Assembly: GCF_021398715.1 (NCBI RefSeq)
Contig: NZ_CP090347.1
Coordinates: 2,046,001 to 2,110,000 of the forward strand
Reading direction: 5' to 3'
Source of the DNA: Microbacterium binotii
GTDB lineage: Bacteria > Actinomycetota > Actinomycetes > Actinomycetales > Microbacteriaceae
DNA length: 64,000 nucleotides
Of this stretch, positions 16,080 through 25,060 are shown in pieces (the stretch's first letter is position 1; each line of letters begins with the position of its first letter). The translations under genes and the position numbers were made by a program. Below the pieces are notes generated by a model. The model saw only the letters and a list, made by a program, of their open reading frames with translations. It did no database searches and was not told the DNA's origin.

Positions 16080-17063
16080 GTGAAAGCCTTCCGATGCCGC
16101 GTGTGCGGGAACGCCCTGTACTTCGAGAACTCCGTCTGCACGTCGTGCGGCACCCCGCTCGGCTTCTCCCGCACGGAGGGCGAGATCGTCCCGGTCGACG
16201 ACACGGGCCGGTACGTGGATCCGTCAGGGGTCGTGTGGCACGTGTGCCGAAACCTCGGCCTGTCCGGCTGCACGTGGCTGGCCGCAGTCGAGGGCGGCCA
16301 GTGCTCTGCGTGCGACCTCACCCGCGTGCGTCCCAACGACGCCGACCTCGAGGGGCTTTCGCAGTATCCCGTCGCCGAACGCGCCAAGAGATGGCTGCTC
16401 TTCGAGCTCGACCGGCTCGGCTTCGCCGTCGTAGGGAAGGCCGAGGACCCCGAGAAGGGACTGTGCTTCGATCTGCTCTCGAGCGTGCAGGAGAACGTCG
16501 TCATCGGCCATGATGCGGGCGTCATCACGATCGATCTGGCCGAGAGCGACGACGCGTACCGGGTGAAGGTGCAGAAGCAGCTGGGTGAGCCCTACCGCAC
16601 GATGCTCGGCCACTTCCGTCACGAGGTCGGGCACTACGTCGAGTGGGTGCTCGTGGAGGACACGGACCGCATCGGCGAGGCGCGCACGCTGTTCGGGGAC
16701 GAGCGGACCGACTACCAGGCCGAGATCGACCGCCACTACTCCGAGGGGCCGCCAGGCGACTGGCAGGCGCGCTACATCTCGACCTACGCGACCATGCACC
16801 CCTACGAGGACTTCGCCGAGACGTGGGCCCACTTCCTGCACATCACGGACGCGCTCGAGACCGCCGACCAGTACGGTCTCGCCGTGTTCGTGGGACTCGA
16901 CGCGTTCGCCACGTTCCGCGACGTCGCGACCGAGATCTGGATGCCCCTGGCCACCGCGCTCAACATGATCAACCGCTCGATGGGCAAGAGCGACTTCTAC
17001 CCCTTCGTCCTGCCGGACCCGGTGCTGGACAAGCTCGACTTCGTCGCGTCGCTGCGGCGGTGA
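16080..17063 (+). CDS. Zinc-ribbon putative zinc-binding metallopeptidase
   Basis: A 327-residue cytoplasmic protein. The N-terminal zinc ribbon has CRVCGNALYFENSVCTSCGT, and a second Cys pair appears later (GGQCSACDLTR). The C-terminal domain carries a metalloprotease-like HEVGHYVEW helix (HExxH form) and a distal ETWAHFLHITDAL that could supply the third ligand. This pattern fits the family annotated as putative zinc-binding metallopeptidase. The GTG at 16080 begins the zinc ribbon at residue 2; the longer frame upstream overlaps the erm promoter and has no domain. Substrate unknown. Confidence 0.85.
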   Translation: MKAFRCRVCGNALYFENSVCTSCGTPLGFSRTEGEIVPVDDTGRYVDPSGVVWHVCRNLGLSGCTWLAAVEGGQCSACDLTRVRPNDADLEGLSQYPVAERAKRWLLFELDRLGFAVVGKAEDPEKGLCFDLLSSVQENVVIGHDAGVITIDLAESDDAYRVKVQKQLGEPYRTMLGHFRHEVGHYVEWVLVEDTDRIGEARTLFGDERTDYQAEIDRHYSEGPPGDWQARYISTYATMHPYEDFAETWAHFLHITDALETADQYGLAVFVGLDAFATFRDVATEIWMPLATALNMINRSMGKSDFYPFVLPDPVLDKLDFVASLRR

Positions 17064-17177
17064 CGACGAGAGGCGGTGCTGCGTCCATCAGCCTGCGCCG
17101 CGCCCTCACCGGTCCTCGCTAGGGGTGAACCCGAAAACCTGAGTCCGCCGAGCTCGCCGACGCCCGTCCCCCTCGAG

Positions 17178-19421
17178 TCAGCCCCGGCCCGTGAGAACCT
17201 CGGACAGCGCGGGCCACGCGGCGGCACGGACGAAGAGCGGGACGGAGGTGCGCGACGACACGTCCGCCGTGATCACTCGCTCCCCCGTGAACGACGCGCC
17301 CGTGCGGGCCTCGATCCACTCGCCCGCGGGAAGGTAGACGTCCCACACGGTCGCGCCGGGCTCCAGCACCGGGGCGACGAGGAGGTCGGGCCCGAGCATC
17401 CATTGCAGCGGATAATCCCACACCCGCGGATCGGCGGGGTGGTCGAAGTACAGCGGTCGCATGAGCGGCACCGACGTGTCGACGGTGGATACGGCGGATG
17501 CGGTCAGGTACGGGATCAGGCGTTCGCGCAGCTCGACGAGCCCGCGTACCTCGGCGATCATGTCGGCGTCGCCCGTGCGCTCGGCGATGTTCCACGGCGT
17601 GCGGTCGTTGGAGGGCAGTTTGTGGTGGTTGAACTCCGAGTGGTACTGCATGATCGGCACGAACACACTCGCCGCCATCGCCCGCACGTAGAGCTCGGCA
17701 TCGGGAATCGGCCCGGAGAACCCGGCGATGTCCCACCCCCAGTAGACGATCCCGCACGACGCGGCCGACAACCCCGCCAGCATCGACCAGCGGAACGCCT
17801 CCCACGTGGAGTTCTCGTCGCCCGCCCAGAATGCGCCGTGTGCCGGAGAGCCGGTGAAGCCGGCGCGGCTGAACGTCACGGGCGCCTTGCCCGCCGATTC
17901 CAGGAGCCGGCCGTAAGCCGCGGCGTACGCCACGGGGAAGCGGTTGTTCGATGCGTCGCCCGACGAACCGTCGAGGTATACGAGGTCCTCACCCCACGCG
18001 TGCTCGCCGCCGTCGGTCTTGAAGCCGTCGATCCCCACCTCTTCGACCAGGTACCGACGCTTCTCGGTCCACCAGTCCGCGGCACGCTCGTCGGTGAGGT
18101 CGGGCATGAGGGAGAGCGGGAACCACCACCCACGATTGCGATACGGACGCAACGTCCCATCCGGCGCGGTCTCGCGGATCAGCACGTCCTGCGCGAGCGC
18201 GGCGCGCGCGTCGGCGGCGGCCTGCCCGGTCGGATGCGGGCGGAGCTTGAGCAGCGGGATCTGCCACAGGTGCACGCGCACGTCGTGCGCATGCAGCGCG
18301 TCGACCATGCCCTTGGGGTCGGGCCATGCCCCCTCGTCCGGGAACGTGAAGTCGGCCAGCCGCATGGGGCCGCCGTCCTCACGCACCCGGTACTCGGCGT
18401 CGCGGAAGATCGTGAAGCTCTTCTCGTCGCTCCACGCCTCGATCACCACGTTGCGCACCGGGACACCGTGCTCGCGGTGAAGAGCCATCTGCCGCTCGAC
18501 CTCGGACTGCGTGTTCCACTCGTTGCCGCTAGCCCAGAGCCCGAAGACCCAGTCGGGCAGGGCGCGGGGACGCCCGGTCTCGCCGAGGAACGCGTCGAGC
18601 ACCTCGGTGGGCGTGCCCGCATACAGCGCGAGCGAGAGCACCTCGCGGTCGCTGGAGGCGGCATCCACCTCGGCCTCGACCAACAGACGCTCCGGTGACA
18701 CCTCGCCGATGTCGAACCACACCCGACGCGACGTACGCACGTGGAACCCCCAGCCCTGCCCGCCCACGACATGCGCGAAGGGCATCGGCAGGTACGTGCG
18801 CCGGTGGGCGCCCTGGCTCTTGTACTGCTCGAACACGACCGAGTCCAGGCGCGTGCCGCGATGATCGAGCGCGTCATAGCGCTCACCGAACCCGGTGACG
18901 TGCTCGCCGGGTTCGAGCGGGAGCACGAAGCGCACCCGGTGGACGCGCACGCCGTCATCGAGGACCTCGATTCCCTCGTGCACCTCGACCGCGGACCCCT
19001 CGATGGCGAGCGTGCCCGCGGGGGCGGGGCGCCATCCGGCGACGCGGGTCTCGAACCACCGCGTGCGCTGGATGCGGCCGTCCGTCCCGGTGGCGGTGAA
19101 TCGGTAGCGCAGCGCGGTGCGCGCAGCCGGGGCAGCGAGCTCGACCTGCCACCCCCCGGCCGCGCGAGCCGTCCGCGCCTGCGCCGACGCGAGATGCCCG
19201 CCGTCGACGGCCTGACCGCGGGACGAGCGCGCGACGCGCGTGAGCGGCATCGAGCGGGTGTACTCACCGTCGACGTGCAGCTCGAGGATCACCTCCTCGA
19301 TGTCGCCGGACGTGCGGACACCGAGCCGGAGGGTCTCCCCCGCGACCGGCTGGACCGGACTGCGCTGCTCTGTGTCGTCGGAGTACGGATGCCCCGAGCC
19401 GGACGGGCGGTGGCGGATCAT
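17178..19421 (-). CDS. Cytoplasmic GH31 alpha-glucosidase-type hydrolase
   Basis: A 747-residue glycoside hydrolase without signal peptide. The N-terminal beta-sandwich (PVQPVAGETLRLGVRTSGD) is followed by the GH31 barrel. The nucleophile is Asp470 in GIDGFKTDGGEH, and the acid/base Asp is in FWAGDENSTWEAF. The C-terminal region has PLMRPLYFDHPADPRVWD and the VYLPAGEWIEARTG sandwich. The ATG at 19421 overlaps the GH15-like stop; the far longer open frame upstream is shadow. It is the last gene of the ROK-led sugar-uptake operon, so it most likely hydrolyses the imported alpha-linked oligosaccharide, possibly cycloalternan-like. Exact linkage specificity cannot be read. Confidence 0.9.
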   Translation of the reverse strand: MIRHRPSGSGHPYSDDTEQRSPVQPVAGETLRLGVRTSGDIEEVILELHVDGEYTRSMPLTRVARSSRGQAVDGGHLASAQARTARAAGGWQVELAAPAARTALRYRFTATGTDGRIQRTRWFETRVAGWRPAPAGTLAIEGSAVEVHEGIEVLDDGVRVHRVRFVLPLEPGEHVTGFGERYDALDHRGTRLDSVVFEQYKSQGAHRRTYLPMPFAHVVGGQGWGFHVRTSRRVWFDIGEVSPERLLVEAEVDAASSDREVLSLALYAGTPTEVLDAFLGETGRPRALPDWVFGLWASGNEWNTQSEVERQMALHREHGVPVRNVVIEAWSDEKSFTIFRDAEYRVREDGGPMRLADFTFPDEGAWPDPKGMVDALHAHDVRVHLWQIPLLKLRPHPTGQAAADARAALAQDVLIRETAPDGTLRPYRNRGWWFPLSLMPDLTDERAADWWTEKRRYLVEEVGIDGFKTDGGEHAWGEDLVYLDGSSGDASNNRFPVAYAAAYGRLLESAGKAPVTFSRAGFTGSPAHGAFWAGDENSTWEAFRWSMLAGLSAASCGIVYWGWDIAGFSGPIPDAELYVRAMAASVFVPIMQYHSEFNHHKLPSNDRTPWNIAERTGDADMIAEVRGLVELRERLIPYLTASAVSTVDTSVPLMRPLYFDHPADPRVWDYPLQWMLGPDLLVAPVLEPGATVWDVYLPAGEWIEARTGASFTGERVITADVSSRTSVPLFVRAAAWPALSEVLTGRG

Positions 19422-20542
19422 GCCGCGAGCTCCGCGCGGTCGAGCCCGAGCTCTGCGGCGAGGCGCAGCACCATGGCATGGCTCCACAGCAGCGGCGTCG
19501 CGACCGGCCCCCACCGGTCGATCCACTCCTGGCGGAATCGGGGCGCGAGGAGGTGCCCGTCGACCTGCTCGGGCAGCATCCCGGCGTCGTCGGCAGTGGA
19601 TGCCGCCCACTCCAGCAGGCGCCGCGCCTCCGCGCGATCGCCGACGGCCGCATACGCGAGGCCGAGGAAGCACGACAGCAGCGGCCAGCGGCCGCCGCCG
19701 AAGAAGGTGTCGGCCCGGAAGCGGTACACGCCGCCGTCGACCTCGAGCTGATCCGACACCGCGCGCAGTGTGGCCGCCGCGAGCGACGAGGACGGATCGA
19801 CGACCCCGAGCGGGGCGATGAGCGAGCTGAGACTCCCGTCCACAGCATCCGAACCGATCCACTTGACGAGGTGCCCGTCGACCACGGCGTCGCGCTCGAG
19901 GCGCGCGGTCACGTCTTCGGCTCCCGCGCGGGCGCGCTCGGCGCGCTCGCCGGTGACCAGGCCCGCGTCGGCGGCGGCGCGCAGACCGGCCGCGATGCAT
20001 CCGAGGGTCGAGCCGTGCACAGCCTCGTCGTGCTCCTCCCACCAGTCGTAGCACGGGCGCGCCCAGGAGCTGAGAAGGTACTCGACCGTGAGCGCGGCGG
20101 CGTCGGCCCACCGCGCAGGGTCGATCGCGTGACGCTCGGCGTGCGCTGCGGCGGCCCACAGCCACGTTCCGTAGCCGTCGAGCTGGAAGTCCCACCAGTC
20201 GTCCGCGCCGAGCCCGCCGTCGAACGTGAAGCGCGCGGGCAGCATGAGCTCGTCCGGAAGCGGCGTACCGGCGTCGGCCGCCTCGACGATGTCGCGGATG
20301 CGGTCGGCGTGCAGGTTCACGACCATCGCGCACCAGTCGTGGAACGCGGATGCGGAGGCCACCTCGCCCGCCGCCGACGCACCGTCGGCGATGAACGATC
20401 CGTCGCGGAACCAGCAGTACCCGCGGTACGCCGAGAACGACGGTGAGGCGGGGTACGCGCCGTTGGGCTCCTGAAGCGAGGTGATGACGGCGCGAGAGCG
20501 GTCGAGGAGCGCGCCGAGGTCGACGCGGGGTGTCGTGGTCAT
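19418..20542 (-). CDS. GH15-like (glucoamylase/isomaltase family) protein
   Basis: A 374-residue (alpha/alpha)6-barrel-like protein without signal peptide. YRGYCWFRDGSFIADG matches the WxRD substrate-binding motif of GH15, and FDGGLGADDWWDFQLDGYG, CYDWWEEHDE and MLPEQVDGH match further family blocks, the last two holding the expected acid and base carboxylates. It would release glucose from non-reducing ends of imported oligosaccharides in the cytoplasm. It lies between the binding protein and the GH31 enzyme of the same operon, overlapping the latter by four bases. It is shorter than the usual ~600-residue cytoplasmic GH15 because the N-terminal sandwich is absent. Confidence 0.82.
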   Translation of the reverse strand: MTTTPRVDLGALLDRSRAVITSLQEPNGAYPASPSFSAYRGYCWFRDGSFIADGASAAGEVASASAFHDWCAMVVNLHADRIRDIVEAADAGTPLPDELMLPARFTFDGGLGADDWWDFQLDGYGTWLWAAAAHAERHAIDPARWADAAALTVEYLLSSWARPCYDWWEEHDEAVHGSTLGCIAAGLRAAADAGLVTGERAERARAGAEDVTARLERDAVVDGHLVKWIGSDAVDGSLSSLIAPLGVVDPSSSLAAATLRAVSDQLEVDGGVYRFRADTFFGGGRWPLLSCFLGLAYAAVGDRAEARRLLEWAASTADDAGMLPEQVDGHLLAPRFRQEWIDRWGPVATPLLWSHAMVLRLAAELGLDRAELAA

Positions 20543-20567
20543 GGGTCCGTTCCCTGGAAGTCGCGGT

Positions 20568-20596
20568 GACCGGGGGCGCTGGTTGCACCCCCGGTC
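20568..20596 (-). other. Intercistronic stem-loop behind binding-protein gene
   Basis: A perfect 9-bp stem, GACCGGGGG with CCCCCGGTC, and an 11-base loop lie 12 bases after the binding-protein stop and before the GH15-like start. There is no T-tract and the operon continues downstream, so mRNA protection or partial termination is likelier than full termination. Such a structure would raise the level of binding protein above that of the hydrolases. Confidence 0.6.
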
Positions 20597-20608
20597 AGAG
20601 GGCGGGGG

Positions 20609-21853
20609 TCAGCCGAGCAGCGGCGTGATGCGGCTCTCGGCGTCGGAGAGCGCCTGCTCGACCGTCTTGCGGCCTGCGGCCGCCTCGGTCAGCTCCTCGG
20701 TGACGATGTCCTGCATCTCCGCCTGGCCGTCGCCGATCGAGGGCGCGAGGGCGACCTCTTCGAGCGAGTCGAACACGGCCTGTCGGTTGGTCGGCGGCGT
20801 GATGTCGAGGTAGGCCGACAGGGCCGTCTCGTCGGCGATCGGCGGGAGCTCCCATCCGGCCTCCAGGCGCGTGTCGACCGTGGTCTTCGAACTCGTCAGG
20901 AACTCGGCGAACTTCGTCGCCGCTTCCTTGTTCTTCGTGCCGGCCGAGACGGCGACGGCGTTGGAGAACAGCGCGCTCGCGTGCTGCGTGTCGCCGGGCT
21001 CGACGGCGATGTCCCAGCCGATCGAGGCGTCGGCGAGTGTGCCGAACATCCAGATGCCGCTGTGCCACATCGCGAGCTTGCCGCCGGCGAACAGGCCGCT
21101 GTCGAAGTCGGGGGTGCCTGCGCCCTGCTCGGCGGTCGGCATCGTCGTGCCGCTCTTGCCGACGAGCCACTCGGCTGCCGCGATCCCCTCGGGGCTGTTG
21201 AATCCGAGCTTGCCGTCGGCGGTCAGGAACTCCCCGCCCGCCTGAGCGACCGCCTTGTAGAACTCGTGGTACGAGATGGGCTGGTAGTCGCCCCACACCC
21301 CGGCGGCGGTGTCGGTGAGCTTCTCCGCCGCGGCCTTCTCATCCGCCCACGTCCAGTCCGACGTCGGGTATTCCAGGCCGGCCGCATCGAAGAGGTCGGT
21401 GTTGTAGAACAGCACGACGTTGGAGAACGAGCTGGGCAGCGCGTACTGCGTGCCGTCGGTGGCGTACGCGTCGGCGAGCGAGGTCTGGTAGGCGCTCGTG
21501 TCGACGCCCTCGAGCGGCGCGAGGACCCCGCTCTGCTGGTAGGCGGCGTAGTTCGCGAACTCGATGTCGAACACGTCCGACGACGTCCCGCCCGCGAGAT
21601 CGGTCTGCAGCGCCGTGAAGTAGTCGGCATAGGGCAGCGTCGTGACCTCGACCGTGATACCGGTGTTCTCCGCCTCGAACGCGTCGACGATCTTCTGCAG
21701 GTTGTCTTCGTTGCCACCGGCCGAGATGAAGTTGGTGTACGTGATGGTCACGGCTCCGCCGTCCGACGGCGTCGTCGAGCCGGAGCATCCGGCCAGGGCG
21801 AGGCCGGCGACGGCGAGGACGCCGATCCCGGCGAGGGGTGCTGTGCGGTTCAT
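20609..21853 (-). CDS. Sugar ABC transporter substrate-binding lipoprotein
   Basis: A 414-residue extracytoplasmic binding protein. The lipoprotein signal ends in LALAGCSG (lipidated Cys23), then a Thr/Ser/Gly linker. The fold is family-1 (MalE-like) with EDNLQKIVDAFEAENTGITV at the start and VWGDYQPISYHEFYKAVAQA in the hinge region. The ribosome site AAGGAG precedes the ATG. It is encoded behind both permease genes and should deliver an alpha-glucan oligosaccharide to them. No ABC ATPase is encoded in the operon, so a shared MsiK/MalK-type ATPase elsewhere probably energises it, as is common in actinobacteria. Confidence 0.94.
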   Translation of the reverse strand: MNRTAPLAGIGVLAVAGLALAGCSGSTTPSDGGAVTITYTNFISAGGNEDNLQKIVDAFEAENTGITVEVTTLPYADYFTALQTDLAGGTSSDVFDIEFANYAAYQQSGVLAPLEGVDTSAYQTSLADAYATDGTQYALPSSFSNVVLFYNTDLFDAAGLEYPTSDWTWADEKAAAEKLTDTAAGVWGDYQPISYHEFYKAVAQAGGEFLTADGKLGFNSPEGIAAAEWLVGKSGTTMPTAEQGAGTPDFDSGLFAGGKLAMWHSGIWMFGTLADASIGWDIAVEPGDTQHASALFSNAVAVSAGTKNKEAATKFAEFLTSSKTTVDTRLEAGWELPPIADETALSAYLDITPPTNRQAVFDSLEEVALAPSIGDGQAEMQDIVTEELTEAAAGRKTVEQALSDAESRITPLLG

Positions 21854-21896
21854 GCGATATCTCCTTCGATATGGATGCGGGTGGGAGTGGTGCGGG

Positions 21897-22712
21897 TCAC
21901 TTGATGCCGCTGGACGCGACGCCCTGGATGACGTAGCGCTGAGCGAACAGATAGATGGCGAGCATGGGGAGGATGCTGACGACGGAACCGGCCATCATCA
22001 CGTCCCACTGGGTGGTGTACTGGCCCTGCAGCCCGGCGAGCGAGAGCGGCAGGGTCTTCAGCTCGGCCGAGCGCAGGATGATGAGCGGCCACAGGAAGCT
22101 GTTCCAGCTGTTCATGAAGGAGAACACCGCGAGCGTGGCGAGGGTGGGGCCCACCAGCGGGAGGACAACGGTGCCGAAGATCCGGAAGTGCCCCGCACCG
22201 TCCAGCGTCGCCGCCTCGTCGAGCTCGCGCGGCACGCCGTTCATCGCCTGACGCAGGAGGAAGACGCCGAACGCGCTCGCCACGCCGGGCAGCAGCACGC
22301 CGAGGTAGGTGTCGACGAGCCCGAGGTCCCGCATCTGCACGAACAGCGGCACGATCAGCACTTGGATCGGGATCATCATGGTCGCCAGGTACAGCGCGAA
22401 CACGACGCCGCGTCCTCGGAAGGGCAGACGGCTGAACGCGTAGGCGGCGAGCGCGCTCGTCACCAGCTGCAGCACGGCCGTGACGACGGCGAGTCCGATC
22501 GAGTTCGCGATGATCCGGGCGAACGGCAGCTCGGCGAACAGCGTCTGGTACGCCGAGAACGACGGCTCGTCCGGAATGAGCTTCGGCGTCGCATCCAGTC
22601 CCGCTCCCGGCGAGAACGATGTGGACAGCGTCCACAGGAACGGGAAGAACATCACGAGCGCGCCGAGGATCAGCACCGCCGTGAGCAGACCGCGTTTGGT
22701 TCTCTCACGCAT
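21897..22712 (-). CDS. Carbohydrate ABC transporter permease, MalG type
   Basis: A 271-residue inner-membrane subunit with six helices. The EAA coupling motif is ELDEAATLDGAGHFRIFGTV, which docks the ATPase. The N-terminal helix is GLLTAVLILGALVMFFPF. The C-terminus ends in FAQRYVIQGVASSGIK, typical of MalG/UgpE-type permeases. It overlaps the upstream MalF-type gene by eight bases. It forms the heteromeric channel with that protein. Confidence 0.95.
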   Translation of the reverse strand: MRERTKRGLLTAVLILGALVMFFPFLWTLSTSFSPGAGLDATPKLIPDEPSFSAYQTLFAELPFARIIANSIGLAVVTAVLQLVTSALAAYAFSRLPFRGRGVVFALYLATMMIPIQVLIVPLFVQMRDLGLVDTYLGVLLPGVASAFGVFLLRQAMNGVPRELDEAATLDGAGHFRIFGTVVLPLVGPTLATLAVFSFMNSWNSFLWPLIILRSAELKTLPLSLAGLQGQYTTQWDVMMAGSVVSILPMLAIYLFAQRYVIQGVASSGIK

Positions 22713-23652
22713 AGGTCACCCACCTCTTCTGCCCGACGATCTGCACGACGGTGACGCCGAGCACGAGGATGAACAGCATCCACGACAGCGCGGATGCTTC
22801 GCCCGCGGCCCCGTACCGGAAGGTCAGGTCGTAGATCTGCTGCACGACGACGGTGCTGGATCCCGCCGGACCGCCGCCGGTCATCGCGTACACCTGGTCG
22901 AACACCTGGAACCCGTTGATGAGCGAGATCACGACGACGAAGAACGTCGAGGGCGACAGGAGCGGCAGCGTCACGTTGAACAGGCGCCGCCACGGGCCCG
23001 CGCCGTCCACCTTGGCCGCCTCGTACATCTCGGTCGGGATGGCCTGGAGACCGGCGAGCAGGATGATCATCACGAAGCCCAGGTCCTTCCACGCCGACGC
23101 GAGGATGATCGAGGGCATCGACCACGCCGGATCCGTCCACCACCCGGGGCCGTCGATCCCGAACACCGCGAGCGCGGCGTTGACGATGCCGACCGAGGGG
23201 TTGAGCAGCCAGCGCCAGACGAGCGCGACGACGATCCAGCTCGTCACGACCGGCAGGAAGTACACGCCGCGCAGGATGTTTCGACCGCGCAGGCGCACGT
23301 TGAGCGCGAGGGCGAGCGCCAGTCCGCCGATGTAGACCAGCGGCAGGTAGCCGACGAGGTAGTAGAGCGTGTTGAAGAACGCGCGCTGCGTGGCCGGATC
23401 CTGGGCGAGGTGCACGTAGTTGTCGAACCCGACCCACTTCATCGGGGCGAGCAGGTTCCACTCGTGCAGGCTCGTCCACAACGCCCCGAACATCGGATAG
23501 ATCGTGAACATCACGAGCGGAACGGCGCTGGGCAACAGGAACGCGAGGACGACGAGCGCGTAGCGCACGCGCCCTCGGCGGCGGCGCACGGGCGGAGCCT
23601 CGATCGCCTCTCGCCCCTCCGTGGCGGGGACGGGCCGGAAGGTCAGGGTCAT
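22705..23652 (-). CDS. Carbohydrate ABC transporter permease, MalF type
   Basis: A 315-residue inner-membrane subunit with six helices after an Arg-rich cytoplasmic N-terminus. The first helix is ALVVLAFLLPSAVPLVMF, and the EAA motif is EMYEAAKVDGAGPWRRLFNV. The pattern FNTLYYLVGYLPLVYIGGLAL is typical of MalF/UgpA-type sugar permeases. It overlaps the ROK gene by four bases and the next permease by eight, so ROK-MalF-MalG are one translational unit. Confidence 0.95.
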   Translation of the reverse strand: MTLTFRPVPATEGREAIEAPPVRRRRGRVRYALVVLAFLLPSAVPLVMFTIYPMFGALWTSLHEWNLLAPMKWVGFDNYVHLAQDPATQRAFFNTLYYLVGYLPLVYIGGLALALALNVRLRGRNILRGVYFLPVVTSWIVVALVWRWLLNPSVGIVNAALAVFGIDGPGWWTDPAWSMPSIILASAWKDLGFVMIILLAGLQAIPTEMYEAAKVDGAGPWRRLFNVTLPLLSPSTFFVVVISLINGFQVFDQVYAMTGGGPAGSSTVVVQQIYDLTFRYGAAGEASALSWMLFILVLGVTVVQIVGQKRWVTYA

Positions 23653-24878
23653 GTCGGCTGACCGCTTTCGCCCGTCTCGGTCGCCCGGGCGACCGCGAGA
23701 CGCTCTCGAACGAGCCGGCCCTGCTCACCGGAGCGACCCTGGTCATCGAACGGCGTGGACAGCACGAGTGACGCCGCGCCCTGGGCCCAGCGGTCGTCCT
23801 GCCAGGTCTCGACGGCCACCGGCACCGCACGGTTGCGCGGGATCAGACCCGCGCGGAACGCCGGCTCGAATCCGAACGACCAGTGCCGCCACGACTCCAC
23901 GCCTTCGCCGAGGAGGATCACGATCTCGGGGTCGACGACGTTCACGACGCCGGCCAGCACGCGTCCGAGCAGGTGGCCGGCGTGCGAGAAGAGCTTTTGA
24001 GCCCCGGGATCGCCCGCATCCGCGAGGGAGCGCAGCGCGGCGATGCCGGCATCCGGACCGATCAGCGCCTCGTCGCGCGCGCGACGCACGAGCGCCGCCT
24101 GGCCCACAAGGGCTTCCAGACATCCGTGTCCACCGCACTGGCAGAGGGGGCCGTCTTCCTCGACCGGGACGTGGCCGATCTCGCCCGCTCCCCCGCTGCG
24201 CCCGCGCAGCACCCGACCGTCGGTGACGAGTCCCGCGCCGACACCGGTGCCGATCGTGAGGACGAGCACGTTCTCGTGCCCGCGCGCCTGGCCGTGCAGC
24301 GCCTCGGCGATCGCGAGCGCATTGACGTTGTTCTCCACCAGGACCGGCAGATCGAGCTCGCGGCGCAGCGCCTCGCCGAGCGGGACGCGCTGCCACCCGA
24401 GCTGTGTGGAGTCGACCGTCCCCACGGCCTGCTCGTCGACGTTGCCGGGCACGCCGACGCCGATACCGAGCAACGGCGCGCCGTCTCCGCCGCCGATGAA
24501 GGCGCGGAGCTTCTCACCCAGCCGTGTGATCGCCGTCCCGGCGGCCGCGTCGAACGGCTCGGTGGCCGAGCGCACGACGGTTCCGTCGATCCCGACCTCG
24601 ACGACCGTGATGTGGTCCGCGACGACCTTGACGCCGATCGCGCGTCCCGCGTCGGTCACCAGGCCGAGCAGGCGGGCGGGGCGACCTCCGCTGGACGGAC
24701 TGTGGTCGAGCTCGACGAGCAGTCCGTCGGCGATCAGCTGACGTGTGTGCTGCGTGATGAGCGCGGGCGAGACGCCGAGTTCGCGCGCGAGGTCGGCGCG
24801 GGAGGTGGGACCGCTGCCGCCGATGAAGGCGAGCACTGCCGAGCGAGTGACGTCGGCGCGGGCAGAGGATGACGGCAA
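23649..24878 (-). CDS. ROK-family sugar-responsive repressor
   Basis: A 409-residue regulator. The N-terminal winged helix (SRADLARELGVSPALITQHT) precedes a ROK sugar-kinase-like domain with GVGVPGNVDEQ, LTIGTGVGAGLV and the zinc motif CQCGGHGCLEALV, which shapes the sugar pocket. The start is TTG, preceded by AAGGGG. It is the first gene of the transport operon and divergent from the secreted GH31 genes. The same 21-base element stands just downstream of both promoters, so it probably represses its own operon and the secreted enzymes until an alpha-glucan-derived sugar binds. Confidence 0.93.
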   Translation of the reverse strand: MPSSSARADVTRSAVLAFIGGSGPTSRADLARELGVSPALITQHTRQLIADGLLVELDHSPSSGGRPARLLGLVTDAGRAIGVKVVADHITVVEVGIDGTVVRSATEPFDAAAGTAITRLGEKLRAFIGGGDGAPLLGIGVGVPGNVDEQAVGTVDSTQLGWQRVPLGEALRRELDLPVLVENNVNALAIAEALHGQARGHENVLVLTIGTGVGAGLVTDGRVLRGRSGGAGEIGHVPVEEDGPLCQCGGHGCLEALVGQAALVRRARDEALIGPDAGIAALRSLADAGDPGAQKLFSHAGHLLGRVLAGVVNVVDPEIVILLGEGVESWRHWSFGFEPAFRAGLIPRNRAVPVAVETWQDDRWAQGAASLVLSTPFDDQGRSGEQGRLVRERLAVARATETGESGQPT

Positions 24879-24880
24879 GA

Positions 24881-24901
24881 GAACCCCTTTGTTCAGGTCT
24901 G
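24881..24901. promoter_or_regulatory. ROK operator, copy 1 (ROK operon side)
   Basis: This 21-base element recurs exactly, in reverse complement, at 25038-25058. It includes TTGTTCAGGTCTG and the ribosome site of the ROK gene. It begins at about the predicted +1, so a bound repressor would block initiation or elongation. Confidence 0.7.
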
Positions 24902-24906
24902 AACGA

Positions 24907-24936
24907 ACTCTAGATCCGATTCGTGCCGGACGTCAA
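24907..24936 (-). promoter_or_regulatory. Promoter of the ROK-led transport operon
   Basis: Minus strand: -35 TTGACG (24931-24936), 18-bp spacer, -10 TAGAGT (24907-24912). The predicted +1 is near 24900, at the edge of operator copy 1. Confidence 0.65.
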
Positions 24937-24943
24937 CTCGACG

Positions 24944-24986
24944 CACATCGACCTCCTTGGCAGTTCCTTTCCGCCATGTCGATGTG
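24944..24986. repeat. Inverted repeat CACATCGAC...GTCGATGTG between divergent promoters
   Basis: Perfect 9-bp arms at 24944-24952 and 24978-24986, 25 bases apart, lie between the two divergent promoters. It may bind a second regulator. It is nested almost centrally between the two ROK operator copies. Confidence 0.45.
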
Positions 24987-24995
24987 GACGCGCTC

Positions 24996-25025
24996 TTGAC
25001 GCCGGCGGCATAGGTGGTCCATATT
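24996..25025 (+). promoter_or_regulatory. Promoter of secreted GH31 genes
   Basis: -35 TTGACG (24996-25001), 18-bp spacer, -10 CATATT (25020-25025). The predicted +1 is near 25032, a few bases before operator copy 2. Confidence 0.6.
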
Positions 25026-25037
25026 CTCCACTAAATA

Positions 25038-25058
25038 CAGACCTGAACAAAGGGGTTC
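25038..25058. promoter_or_regulatory. ROK operator, copy 2 (secreted GH31 side)
   Basis: The exact reverse complement of 24881-24901. It contains CAGACCTGAACAA followed by the ribosome site AAGGGG of the GH31 gene. The mirror placement makes both divergent transcripts carry the same sequence at the same distance from the start codon. Confidence 0.7.
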
Positions 25059-25060
25059 CC

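Noticed and set aside
17178..20588. Single 1136-residue minus-strand protein
   Set aside because: Only the part from 19421 downstream is a GH31 protein; the upstream part is arginine-rich shadow of the GH15-like gene, and an ATGA overlap marks the true start.
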